The notes under the pieces: generated by a model | The model's database searches: none | What the model was told of the DNA's origin: nothing | Seen by the model: only the letters and a program-made list of their open reading frames with translations | Position numbers and translations under genes: made by a program | Part shown: positions 38,826 through 48,261 of the stretch, in pieces | Layout of the letters: each line of letters begins with the position of its first letter | Numbering within the stretch: position 1 is the stretch's first letter | Assembly (NCBI GenBank): GCA_030065265.1 | Contig: JASJCW010000002.1 | Coordinates: 1-49,959 of the forward strand | DNA length: 49,959 bases | Source of the DNA: Prochloraceae cyanobacterium | GTDB taxonomy: Bacteria > Cyanobacteriota > Cyanobacteriia > Cyanobacteriales > JASJDA01 | Direction: 5' to 3'

Positions 38826-40922
38826 ATGAAAATAATTAAAATACTGAAACTTGCTTTAATTAGCTTAGTCACCCTATCGATATTACTAATATTTAATCCA
38901 TCGCCAGCGACCGGACAAAAAGATGCGATCGATTTATCTCGATCTACTCGAGATACGGGATGGTTTCAAACAGAAATCGTCAAACAACTATTAGAAGAAT
39001 TAGGATATCAAGTATCCGCACCGCAAACAAAAGATAATTTAGACTTTTACAATCAAGTTGCCAAAGGAAAAACCGATTTATGGGTTAATGGGTGGTTTCC
39101 CAATCACAATCGATTTTTAGAATTAGAAGGAATAAGCAAAAAAGTAGCCACAGTCGGAAATCTAGTTCAAGGTGGAGCAAAACAAGGCTATTTAATCGAT
39201 CGCAAAAGTGCAGAAAGATTAAATATTAAAAATATAGAAGACCTCAAAGATCCGACAATAGCCAAAGAATTCGATCGCAACAATAATGGCAAAGCAGACT
39301 TAATCGGTTGCAATAAAGATTGGCTCTGCGCCGATCTAATTGACTATCAAATTGAAAAATACGGATTAAAAGATACTGTAGAACAAATCCAAGGCAATTA
39401 TAACGAAAACATCAAAGAAACAATCTCAGATTACAATCGCGGCAAGTCAATTTTATTTTATACTTGGACACCGAACTGGACGATCTATACTCTAAAACCA
39501 GGACAAGATTTAGTTTGGCTCGAAGTACCTTTTGCTGCTTTACCAAAACAAGAAAATATTTCCGAAAAAGCAACAGTCACGACTAAAATTGAAGGCTGTC
39601 AAGGCGATCCTTGTCAATTAGGATTTCCTGTCAACGATATTAAAGCAGTCGCAAATGGGAAATTTCTCGACGATCGCCCCGACGTTAAAAAATTGTTGGA
39701 GTTAACTAAAATTCCCTTAGAAGATATTAACAAATATAACGCTCGAATGTATGCAGGAGAAGATAGCGAACAAGACATTCAAATTCACGCCAAAGAATGG
39801 ATTGAAAATAATCGCGAGCGAGTCAATCTTTGGTTAAAACTAGCTCGAGACCAACAAATAACTCAAACTAACCAGCAAAAAAATCCCCCATCTCAAATTA
39901 TTACTAACAGTCAAACCGCTCCAACCTTAAAAGTAGTTACCAAGCGTTTTGAACCCTTCGTAATGTATCAAGACGATCGATATGTCGGTTTTAGCATCGA
40001 TCTTTGGAAAGAATTAGCTGAAGAAATAAATGTAAACTACGAAATTTATGGCGTAAATTCAATTGCTAAACTCCTCGATGAAGTAAGTCGCAATGCAACC
40101 GATGTGGGAATAGCAGGGATTACCATCACAGCAGAAAGAGAAAAAAGCCTCGACTTTTCTCATCCTTTCTACGAAACTGGTTTGCAAATTATGGTTGCAA
40201 ATAATAACCGCTCGATGTTAGAAACGATCGCTTCTAGTATTAAATCGATTTTAACTTCAAAAGAACTTTATTATGGTTTGGGAATATTCATTCTGATTTT
40301 AGCTGCAGTTGCCCATGCTGTATGGCTGTTCGAGCGCGATCGCAACCCCGAATTTCCGCCAAATTATCTCGAAGGCATTTGGGACTCTCTTTGGTGGGTG
40401 GCTGTTACCCTCACAACCGTCGGTTATGGCGATAAAACCCCTAAATCTCACAAAGGACGTTTAGTCGGCTTATTTTGGATGTTTGCAGGGTATTTTGTCT
40501 TTGCATATTTCACCGCAACCATAACCACAACCTTTGCTATCGACCAGTTAGAAGGCAGAATTAACGGGTTGCAAGACCTCGATCGGGTAAAAGTCGGTAC
40601 GGTCACTGCCAGTGCCGCACAGGAGTTTTTAGAGCAAGAAAATATTTACCCCATTCAGTACGATTCTCTCGAAGAAACTTATTTAGCTTTACAAGATCGA
40701 AAAATTGATGCGATCGTTTATGATGCTGGCGCGCTTCAATATTATGCTCTCAATGAAGGTCGCGGCTCGGTTCAACTCGTGGATTCGATTTTTAAAAAAC
40801 AATATTACGGTATTGCTTTACCATCCAACAGTCCCTATCGTAACAAGCTTAATGTCGCCCTCTTGAAACTTCAAGAAGATGGCAGCTACGATAAAATTTA
40901 TCGCAAATGGTTCGGAAAGTAA
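38826..40922 (+). CDS. Fusion: ProX/OpuAC-type betaine-binding domain + GluR0-like ionotropic receptor / K+ channel
   Basis: Signal peptide, ProX-like region (DTGWFQTEIVKQLLEELGY...GCNKDWLCADL...FYTWTPNWTIY), then SBP_bac_3 lobe (LKVVTKRFEPFVMYQDDRYVGFSIDLWKELAEEI) interrupted by channel module with TVGYGD, then second lobe (VKVGTVTASAAQEFLEQ...DAIVYDAGALQYY). One uninterrupted ORF. Confidence 0.92.
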   Translation: MKIIKILKLALISLVTLSILLIFNPSPATGQKDAIDLSRSTRDTGWFQTEIVKQLLEELGYQVSAPQTKDNLDFYNQVAKGKTDLWVNGWFPNHNRFLELEGISKKVATVGNLVQGGAKQGYLIDRKSAERLNIKNIEDLKDPTIAKEFDRNNNGKADLIGCNKDWLCADLIDYQIEKYGLKDTVEQIQGNYNENIKETISDYNRGKSILFYTWTPNWTIYTLKPGQDLVWLEVPFAALPKQENISEKATVTTKIEGCQGDPCQLGFPVNDIKAVANGKFLDDRPDVKKLLELTKIPLEDINKYNARMYAGEDSEQDIQIHAKEWIENNRERVNLWLKLARDQQITQTNQQKNPPSQIITNSQTAPTLKVVTKRFEPFVMYQDDRYVGFSIDLWKELAEEINVNYEIYGVNSIAKLLDEVSRNATDVGIAGITITAEREKSLDFSHPFYETGLQIMVANNNRSMLETIASSIKSILTSKELYYGLGIFILILAAVAHAVWLFERDRNPEFPPNYLEGIWDSLWWVAVTLTTVGYGDKTPKSHKGRLVGLFWMFAGYFVFAYFTATITTTFAIDQLEGRINGLQDLDRVKVGTVTASAAQEFLEQENIYPIQYDSLEETYLALQDRKIDAIVYDAGALQYYALNEGRGSVQLVDSIFKKQYYGIALPSNSPYRNKLNVALLKLQEDGSYDKIYRKWFGK

Positions 40923-40949
40923 TTAGCCTTCGATTGAGTAACGGGTAAT

Positions 40950-41079
40950 TTACTTGCCAACTAGTGCTTGTAATAATTCGCCGTTTTTAATCCAGATAGT
41001 AGCACTATTTTGACTTCGCCCCGCTTGCATAATACCGAGCTTAGTGACGACCTCCCAGCTAGATAATTTTCTTTTTCAT
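40950..41079 (-). pseudogene. Short frameshifted ORF remnant downstream of the TetR gene
   Basis: Minus-strand ATGAAAAAGAAAATTATC then TAG. The +1 frame continues LSSWEVVTKLGIMQAGRSQNSATIWIKNGELLQALVGK*. Confidence 0.35.
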
Positions 41080-41094
41080 ACTAAACGGTATAGT
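41080..41094. promoter_or_regulatory. Putative TetR operator, site A
   Basis: ACTAAACGGTATAGT imperfect palindrome; shares AAACGGTnTAG with site B. Confidence 0.4.
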
Positions 41095-41184
41095 TTGATT
41101 GTAGAGAAAAAAGATTTATCGACAAGTCTAAATCAAAGTTCTATCTGAGATTGCAGTTTGGCAAAAATTTTTCCCCCTGGATGA

Positions 41185-41772
41185 TTATTTCCGAATCAGC
41201 ACTAAATCGATTAAACTATCAACTATGCGATCGCTTTCTATGGGCATAAATTTTTTACCGCCAAATATTTCTTGAGTCAAAATAAAATGAATTAAAGAGC
41301 CGACAAAAATCCGCGCGATCGCTTCAGGATCTTTAAAATTTAATTCTGGATGGGCTTGAAAATATTCAGTTAGTATCTTCATTGCTGGTTTAGCAATATT
41401 TTTTAACAATAGTTCCCCCAGATCTGGTCTTTCTCTTGACTCTGCTACGATCAATCTAAAAAAAGCTACATGATCGGTTTCATTAACTTCCGATAAAATT
41501 CGTTCTGCTAAACCCCGCAATACCTCCTCTGGCTCTCCTTCAAGGGGTTTCGACCATACGAGCTGAAATTTTCTAGTTGCCATATGCTCGATTAAAGCCT
41601 GAAATAGTCCGTCTTTATCGGAAAAATGACTGTATAAGGTTTGCTTGGATACTCCCGCAGAGCTGGCTATTCTGTCCATGCTCGTCCTTGCATAACCGTT
41701 TTGTAAAAACTGTGGTAACGCTCCTTTTAAGATTTGTTCTGCTTTATCTACTGATTTGTAAGTTCTTGGCAT
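41185..41772 (-). CDS. TetR/AcrR-family transcriptional regulator
   Basis: AEQILKGALPQFLQNGYARTSMDRIASSAGVSKQTLYSHFSDKDGLFQALIEHM. Confidence 0.94.
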   Translation of the reverse strand: MPRTYKSVDKAEQILKGALPQFLQNGYARTSMDRIASSAGVSKQTLYSHFSDKDGLFQALIEHMATRKFQLVWSKPLEGEPEEVLRGLAERILSEVNETDHVAFFRLIVAESRERPDLGELLLKNIAKPAMKILTEYFQAHPELNFKDPEAIARIFVGSLIHFILTQEIFGGKKFMPIESDRIVDSLIDLVLIRK

Positions 41773-41866
41773 AGTGGTATTAATTGAAAATATTAACTGG
41801 TAATCTTCCTTTAGGAAATCTATCGGTTGACAAAATCATACTGTTCAGTCTATTCTAATTGTAATG

Positions 41867-41884
41867 CTAGACGAAACGGTCTAG
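41867..41884. promoter_or_regulatory. Putative TetR operator, site B
   Basis: CTAGACGAAACGGTCTAG, perfect 6-bp arms with a 6-nt spacer, between divergent tetR and the DevBCA operon. Confidence 0.55.
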
Positions 41885-41903
41885 TCGAACAGAGGTTGAA
41901 TAG

Positions 41904-42026
41904 ATGGATATATTGACAATATCTATATTATTGGCTGCGATCGCAGTATATGAAGAATTACTGAATGGAAAATATAAACTTTCAGCGAAACTACTAGATT
42001 GGTTAGAAAAAAAAGTGTTGAAGTAG
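41904..42026 (+). CDS. Candidate 40-aa small protein at the head of the exporter operon
   Basis: ORF below track cutoff: MDILTISILLAAIAVYEELLNGKYKLSAKLLDWLEKKVLK*. Confidence 0.5.
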   Translation: MDILTISILLAAIAVYEELLNGKYKLSAKLLDWLEKKVLK

Positions 42027-42075
42027 GAAATAAAAGAGAAGATTAACATATTTAAAGAGAGTTGAGGGGGTTAAG

Positions 42076-43296
42076 ATGGTGGGAGAAGAAATCGACTTAA
42101 AAACTAGCGGATTATCGCAACCTAAAAAAAAATCGCTGATTAAACTGTCGATAGCTGGTTTAATTATTCTGAGCGGAATAGCTGTTTACACTACTAAAAA
42201 CATCAATACCAAACAAGAGACAATTGCACCAGTTGCAATCAAACCCTCAAACATTGACGTAACAGCATTAGGCAGGATCGAACCATTAGGAGAAGTCATT
42301 AAACTATCCCCCCCACCAACTCAAGGAGGAGCAAAAGTAGCGAGCTTGCTAGTTAAAGAAGGCGATCGAGTCGAAGCAGATCGCCCAATTGCAATTTTAG
42401 ATAATTACGATCGCTTATTTGCAGCAGTAGAATTAGCAGAACAGGAAGTCCAAGTTGCAGCAGCAGATCTAGCGATCGTCAAAGCAGGAGCAAAACAAGG
42501 AGAAATTAACGCTCAAATTGCCAGTGTTAAAAGACTCGAAGCTCAACTAGTCACAGAAACCCGAGTTCAAAGAGCAACTATCGACCGCTTAAAAGCAGAA
42601 TTAGCTAATGCAGAGATAGAGTTTCAACGCAATCAAAGATTAGCACGAGAAGGCGCAATTTCAGCCTCTAATTTAGATCGATTTCGTTTAAATTTAGCAA
42701 CAGCTAAGGAAAGAGTTACAGAAGCAGAAGCGAATCTAAACAGGATAAACAATACCCTCAACCAAGAAATATTGCAAGCCAAAGCAGATCTCGATCGCAT
42801 TTCCGAAGTTAGAGCGGTAGACGTGCAAAAAGCAACAGCAGAATTGAACCGGGCGATCGCCTCTCTTGCTAAAGCTAAAGCTGACTTACAACAAGCTTAT
42901 GTCAAATCTCCAATTGACGGTCAAATTCTCAAAATTCATGCCTATCCTGGAGAAAAAATCAGCGACGATCGTGGATTAGTGGAAATCGGTCAAACTCAAC
43001 AAATGATCGTCATTGCTGAAGTTTACGAAACTGATATTAGCAGAGTAAAAATCGGACAACAAGCTACTATTAAAAGTCAAGGTGGTTCTTTTGCAGAAAC
43101 CTTACAAGGTACTGTCAGCCAAATAGGTTTAAAAATAGGCAAACAGGACGTTCTCAGTACAGATCCTGCGGCTGATGTTGATGTCAGAGTTGTCGAAGTG
43201 CAAATCCTTTTAGACGAGCGATCTAGTCGTCAAGTTTCTGGTTTAACTTATGCCAAAGTGATAGCTAATATCGACATAAATAACAATAACAATTAA
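42076..43296 (+). CDS. devB: HlyD/DevB-family membrane fusion protein
   Basis: IDVTALGRIEPLGEVIKLSPP...VASLLVKEGDRVEADRPIAILDNYDRLFAAV...YVKSPIDGQILKIHAYPGEKISDDRGLVEIGQT. Confidence 0.92.
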   Translation: MVGEEIDLKTSGLSQPKKKSLIKLSIAGLIILSGIAVYTTKNINTKQETIAPVAIKPSNIDVTALGRIEPLGEVIKLSPPPTQGGAKVASLLVKEGDRVEADRPIAILDNYDRLFAAVELAEQEVQVAAADLAIVKAGAKQGEINAQIASVKRLEAQLVTETRVQRATIDRLKAELANAEIEFQRNQRLAREGAISASNLDRFRLNLATAKERVTEAEANLNRINNTLNQEILQAKADLDRISEVRAVDVQKATAELNRAIASLAKAKADLQQAYVKSPIDGQILKIHAYPGEKISDDRGLVEIGQTQQMIVIAEVYETDISRVKIGQQATIKSQGGSFAETLQGTVSQIGLKIGKQDVLSTDPAADVDVRVVEVQILLDERSSRQVSGLTYAKVIANIDINNNNN

Positions 43297-43311
43297 TAAC
43301 TAATAAATAAA

Positions 43312-44463
43312 ATGAAAATCCCTTTATCTTGGTTGCAATTGAGCCACGAAAAAGTTCGTTTGTTCGTAGCAATTGCTGGTATAACTTTTGCTGACGTTCT
43401 CATGTTCATGCAATTAGGTTTTCGCGATGCTTTATTTGATAGCTCGACAAAAATGCATAAAACTTTAGAAGGCGATCTCTTTATGTTGAGTTCTCAATCT
43501 GATTCAACAGCTTTTTCTAGTAGATTTTCTCGCCGTCGTTTGTATGGAATAGCAGGTATAAAAGGAATAGAATATGTAACTCCAATTTATATTGGTTCTG
43601 CTGATTGGAAAAATCCCGAATTAGGTAATACTCGCAGAATTTTTGTTTATGGGATTAATCCGCTATATTCTACTTTAAAATTGCCTGGAGTCGAGCAAAA
43701 TATTGAAAAAATAAAATTTCCAGATGTCGTTTTATTCGATCGATTATCGAGATTGGATTTCGGCCCGATCGCGCAAAATTACCAGCAAGGAAAAACCGTA
43801 GTAACTGAAGTATCGGGAAGAAAAATTAGGGTAGGAGGTTTATTTAGCCTGGGGACTTCTTTCGGTGCTGATGGCAATATTATTACTAGCGATATTAATT
43901 TTTTGCGTTTATTTCCCAATCGAGATCCTGGTTTAATTGACATGGGTATTATTAAATTAGAACCAGGTGTAGATCGAGATTTAATATTAAAAACATTGCA
44001 GACTAAATTAGTCGATGGAGACGTACAGGTTTTCGATTTCGATGGTTTAATCGTTCACGAAAAAAAATACTGGCAAACTAGAACCGCAGTTGGTTTTGTT
44101 TTTACCCTCGGTACGATTATGGGTTTTATCGTCGGTATTGTGATTGTCTATCAAATTCTTTATACAGATGTTGCCGACCATTTACCTGAATATGCGACCC
44201 TTAAAGCAATGGGATATACGGATTTATATTTATTGGGTGTAGTTTTTCAAGAAGCAATAATTCTGGCAATTATTGGCTATCTTCCTAGTGTTTCCCTGAC
44301 AATGTTACTTTATTTTGGCGCGGCTAACGCTACGGGTTTACCTATTGCTATGAGTGCGACTAAAGCGATTACTGTGTTTGTTTTAACAGGGGTAATGTGT
44401 GCCGCTTCTGGAGCTATTTCAGTTGGCAAACTTAGAACCGCAGATCCGGCAGATATTTTTTAA
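43312..44463 (+). CDS. devC: DevC-family ABC transporter permease
   Basis: IPLSWLQLSHEKVRLFVAIAGITFADVLMFMQLGFRDALFDSSTKMHKTLEGDLFMLS. Confidence 0.93.
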   Translation: MKIPLSWLQLSHEKVRLFVAIAGITFADVLMFMQLGFRDALFDSSTKMHKTLEGDLFMLSSQSDSTAFSSRFSRRRLYGIAGIKGIEYVTPIYIGSADWKNPELGNTRRIFVYGINPLYSTLKLPGVEQNIEKIKFPDVVLFDRLSRLDFGPIAQNYQQGKTVVTEVSGRKIRVGGLFSLGTSFGADGNIITSDINFLRLFPNRDPGLIDMGIIKLEPGVDRDLILKTLQTKLVDGDVQVFDFDGLIVHEKKYWQTRTAVGFVFTLGTIMGFIVGIVIVYQILYTDVADHLPEYATLKAMGYTDLYLLGVVFQEAIILAIIGYLPSVSLTMLLYFGAANATGLPIAMSATKAITVFVLTGVMCAASGAISVGKLRTADPADIF

Positions 44464-44484
44464 GTAAGAGATCGAGAATAATCA

Positions 44485-45192
44485 ATGAAACATCAAAAAA
44501 ATGAAGTGATTGTTATTAGAAATCTCAGTCACTTTTTTGGCGAAGGAATATTGAGAAAACAGATATTATTTAATATTAATTTGACTCTCAAATCGGGTGA
44601 AATAGTAATTATGAAAGGCCCTTCCGGTAGCGGAAAAACTACTTTATTGACTTTAATCGGTGCGCTGCGATCGCCTCAGTCTGGTAGTTTGCAAGTATTA
44701 GGTCAAGAATTGGTCGGCACGAATAGGAGAAAAATGGTCAAAATTCGCCGTCAAATTGGCTACATTTTTCAAGGGCACAATCTCTTAGAATGTTTGACAG
44801 CCAGACAAAACGTGCAAATGTCAATTGAACTTCACAATAATTTATCTTCCGAAGAAGCAAAGCAGAAATCGATCGCAATGCTCGAAGCAGTCGGATTAGG
44901 AGATAGAGTAGAATATTATCCTCATAACTTGTCTGGAGGAGAAAAACAGCGCGTAGCGATTGCCAGAGCTTTGGTCAGCCATCCTCAATTAGTATTAGCA
45001 GACGAGCCGACAGCAGCCTTAGATAGTAAATCGGGTCGGGATGTGGTAGAAATAATGCAAAGATTGGCTAAAGAATTAGGCTCGACAATTTTAATCGTCA
45101 CTCACGATAATCGAATTTTAGATATAGCCGATCGCATTCTGGAAATGGAAGACGGACGTTTGCGGGTCAATCATATCCCTAAAGCCAGTTAA
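44485..45192 (+). CDS. devA: DevA-family ABC transporter ATP-binding protein
   Basis: MKGPSGSGKTTLLTLIGALR, LSGGEKQRVAIARALVSHPQLVLADEPTAALDSKSGRDVVEIM. Confidence 0.95.
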   Translation: MKHQKNEVIVIRNLSHFFGEGILRKQILFNINLTLKSGEIVIMKGPSGSGKTTLLTLIGALRSPQSGSLQVLGQELVGTNRRKMVKIRRQIGYIFQGHNLLECLTARQNVQMSIELHNNLSSEEAKQKSIAMLEAVGLGDRVEYYPHNLSGGEKQRVAIARALVSHPQLVLADEPTAALDSKSGRDVVEIMQRLAKELGSTILIVTHDNRILDIADRILEMEDGRLRVNHIPKAS

Positions 45193-47209
45193 ATTTCGAT
45201 AGCATTTCTTCTGCTGCATTTTTTTCGAGTGGTTTAGAGAATAAATATCCCTGTCCGAACTCGCAACCCAATGCTTTAATCCTCTGTAATTGATTTTCTG
45301 TTTCGATACCTTCAGCAACCACATTAATATCTAAATTATGAGCCAATTTAATTATGGCTTCGACGATTTCAATATTTTCGCCAGCATCGGTAATCCTACT
45401 AATAAAAGAGCGATCTATTTTCAGGGTATCGATCGGAAAACGATGTAAGTAACTCAAACAAGAATAGCCCGTGCCGAAGTCGTCAATTAACAATTGAATT
45501 CCGCGAGCTTTCAACTGTTCGAGAATGCCGATCGCCAATTCGTTATTATCGACGATCGCGCTTTCGGTAATTTCTAGTTTTAAATTTTGACCCTCAAGCC
45601 CAGTTTCTTGAAGAATTAAATCAATTTGCTCGATCAAATCTGCTTGAGCAAACTGTTTGACGGAAAGATTGACGCTAACAGTCAAAGATAGATCGGAATT
45701 ATTTTTCTCTTGCCATTCTTTGAGTTGAGTACAGGCCTGACGCAATGTCCACATGCCAATTTCGACGATCGATCCTGTTTCTTCAGCAACTGGAATGAAT
45801 TCTGCTGGGGAAATTCTTCCTTTTTCAGGATGATTCCAGCGTATTAAAGCCTCAAATCCGCTTAACTTATTACCTTTCAAGCAGACGATCGGTTGATAGT
45901 GCAATTCAAATTCTTGACGTTCTGCTTTGCGAATGTCTGCTAAACTCATGGCACAAGAGCGACGCAAGTCCGTTTCTAATTCCATCATCTTCTCGGCGCG
46001 AGCGTGCATAGTTTTTTCAAACACCATGTAACAACCTTTTCCTTTTTCCTTGGCTCGATACATTGCGGTGTCTGCATCTCGCAATAAGTTCTCTGGCTTG
46101 CGATAAGTGCGATCGCCGAAAACAATCCCTATACTTACATTAATGAATATTTCTCTTTCCCTAATCCGAAAAGGTAATTTCATTACTTGATTAATTTTTT
46201 CAGCCGTACTGGTCGCGAATTCAACGTTACTAATATTGTCTAAGAAAACTATGAATTCGTCTCCGCCCAAACGAGCGATTGTAGTCACTTCTGGCAAACA
46301 GCATTTTAAACGATCTGCTATTGCTATGAGTAGCTTATCTCCGATAGTGTGCCCTAAAGAATCGTTGATCACTTTGAAGCGATCGCAGTCTAAGAACATC
46401 ACTGCATAACTGTATTCAGCGTTTTTGCGACTTCGTAAAGTTGCGCGATCGAGTTGCTTCATTAAAAATGCTCGATTTGGCAGCGAGGTCAAACTATCCC
46501 TCAAAGCCATGTGCAACAGTTTTTCTTGTACTTTCTCTCGCTCGATGATTTCTTTTTTTAGTTCTTCGTTTGTCTCTTCTAATTCTTGTTGAATTTTCTG
46601 CCTTTTGACTATTTCTTTTTCTAATTCTTGATTGGCGTTTTTAAGTTGTGCCGTGCGCTCCATCACTCGCTGCTCTAATTCTTCATTCAGCTTGCGCACT
46701 TGATCTTTGGCTAATTGGATGTTTAATTGGTTTTGTATCCTAATTAAAACTTCTTCAATTTTATAAGGTTTGCTAATGTAATCTATCCCACCGACTTCAA
46801 AGGCTTTTACTTTATCAAATACTTCATTAAACGCACTTAGAAATATAACTGGTATTTCATGAGTGTTTTTATCAATTTTTAATCTTTGACACACTTCATA
46901 GCCGTCCATTCCCGGCATATTTATATCTAATAAAATTAAATCTGGTGGTGCGGCTTGAATTGTTTTCAGGGCTATTTCGCCGTTGAGAGCTTTACGAACT
47001 CTATATCCTTGCTCTGTTAGCATTGTTGATAAGAGTCTTAAATTATCTAATGTATCGTCAACAATTAAAATAGTTTTTCTTTCTATATCTTTATCCTCGT
47101 TCTGAGTGCGACGCAAATAGGATATTTTCCCTCCTGTCTCAGTTTCGTATTGATGGAGTTTAGATACCTGTGCTTTTAAGTTTTTAATGTCTAGCTCAGA
47201 ACTATTCAT
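45179..47209 (-). CDS. Response regulator with GGDEF and EAL domains
   Basis: REC with PDLILLDINMPGMDGYEV and DYISKPYKIEE; ARLGGDEFIVFLDN; EAL-domain motifs FEALIRW, KLEITESA, DDFGTGYSCLSYL, KIDRSFI, VAEGIE. Confidence 0.96.
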   Translation of the reverse strand: MNSSELDIKNLKAQVSKLHQYETETGGKISYLRRTQNEDKDIERKTILIVDDTLDNLRLLSTMLTEQGYRVRKALNGEIALKTIQAAPPDLILLDINMPGMDGYEVCQRLKIDKNTHEIPVIFLSAFNEVFDKVKAFEVGGIDYISKPYKIEEVLIRIQNQLNIQLAKDQVRKLNEELEQRVMERTAQLKNANQELEKEIVKRQKIQQELEETNEELKKEIIEREKVQEKLLHMALRDSLTSLPNRAFLMKQLDRATLRSRKNAEYSYAVMFLDCDRFKVINDSLGHTIGDKLLIAIADRLKCCLPEVTTIARLGGDEFIVFLDNISNVEFATSTAEKINQVMKLPFRIREREIFINVSIGIVFGDRTYRKPENLLRDADTAMYRAKEKGKGCYMVFEKTMHARAEKMMELETDLRRSCAMSLADIRKAERQEFELHYQPIVCLKGNKLSGFEALIRWNHPEKGRISPAEFIPVAEETGSIVEIGMWTLRQACTQLKEWQEKNNSDLSLTVSVNLSVKQFAQADLIEQIDLILQETGLEGQNLKLEITESAIVDNNELAIGILEQLKARGIQLLIDDFGTGYSCLSYLHRFPIDTLKIDRSFISRITDAGENIEIVEAIIKLAHNLDINVVAEGIETENQLQRIKALGCEFGQGYLFSKPLEKNAAEEMLSKFNWL

Positions 47210-47396
47210 ATGATTATTTTATTTACTCTCTTATTCTTCTATGAAAACTAAATCTATTCAGTATATCCACGATCTCTGTCACTGTTTGGTTCGCTTTTAT
47301 TAGAGATTTTACTTAAATACAATTTTTGTGTGCCAACATACTATTTTAATTTTTACTTAGTAATATTACCGAAATATTATAACTTGAAAAACTTTG

Positions 47397-47975
47397 TTAA
47401 ATATATTTATTTTTTTCGCGAACCTTTGGTGCAGAATGATGCCAATTCCGCCATTCTGCCGCACTGCGAATTGCTAGCCAGAGAAGCATCAGAGCAATCA
47501 ATCCTCCTTCTCCTGGTGCTTTCAGAGCAAACATGACTAAAAAAACGCACAAAACGTCTTCACTCAAAGCCAACCAAAGAGGAATTCCTCTCAACTTGAA
47601 AAACCAACCTATTTCAACCAATTTTAAAATCAAAGCTAAAATTGCACTTAAAATGCCAATTAACCAAAGAGGCTCGAATTCTAATTGTATTGTCTTAGCA
47701 ACGGTAATTCCCATTAAAGCCCCAACTATGGGACTAAAAATTAGTTGAACTATTTGTAATATTCTCTGGCCTAACATTTTTTTTGAGCCTAGCAACTCAA
47801 ATAAAGACCAGACAATGAGAATAACAATTAAAACTCGCGGATTGATTCGGGATAGGATAGGTACATTAGACCATAATTGCTCTTGTTGCAACAAGCCAAT
47901 TGCCAATAAAGGTAGTGCAACTCTCATCCCTGCAGCCGCTGATGCTGATAGTACCGCTAAAAGGCCTAAAATCAT
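47397..47975 (-). CDS. DUF4126-family membrane protein
   Basis: MILGLLAVLSASAAAGMRVALPLLAIGLL...GSKKMLGQRILQIVQLIFSPIVGALMGITVAK. ATG at 47975 preferred over the TTG of the longer ORF. Confidence 0.8.
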   Translation of the reverse strand: MILGLLAVLSASAAAGMRVALPLLAIGLLQQEQLWSNVPILSRINPRVLIVILIVWSLFELLGSKKMLGQRILQIVQLIFSPIVGALMGITVAKTIQLEFEPLWLIGILSAILALILKLVEIGWFFKLRGIPLWLALSEDVLCVFLVMFALKAPGEGGLIALMLLWLAIRSAAEWRNWHHSAPKVREKNKYI

Positions 47976-48261
47976 GAATGTAAAATTGTATTGTTGAGAT
48001 CGCAAAAAGCGATCGCCTTAATAACTTTATTTATTTTGATGTTTATTTTTTTAATACATATCATTAGTATAAATTAATTTTTTAGCAGTTTAATTTTGTT
48101 TTTAGTTTTTTGCAAAAATATTTTGACCTTTATCGGAAATAATGTAGTAGCAAGCACCATTAATTGTTTCAAGACAAAAATTATTTCTGAATTAATGGAA
48201 CTCAATTAACTATTTTTTCGTCTACATCGAGCCGCATAAACTATATTTAATTAGATCGAAA

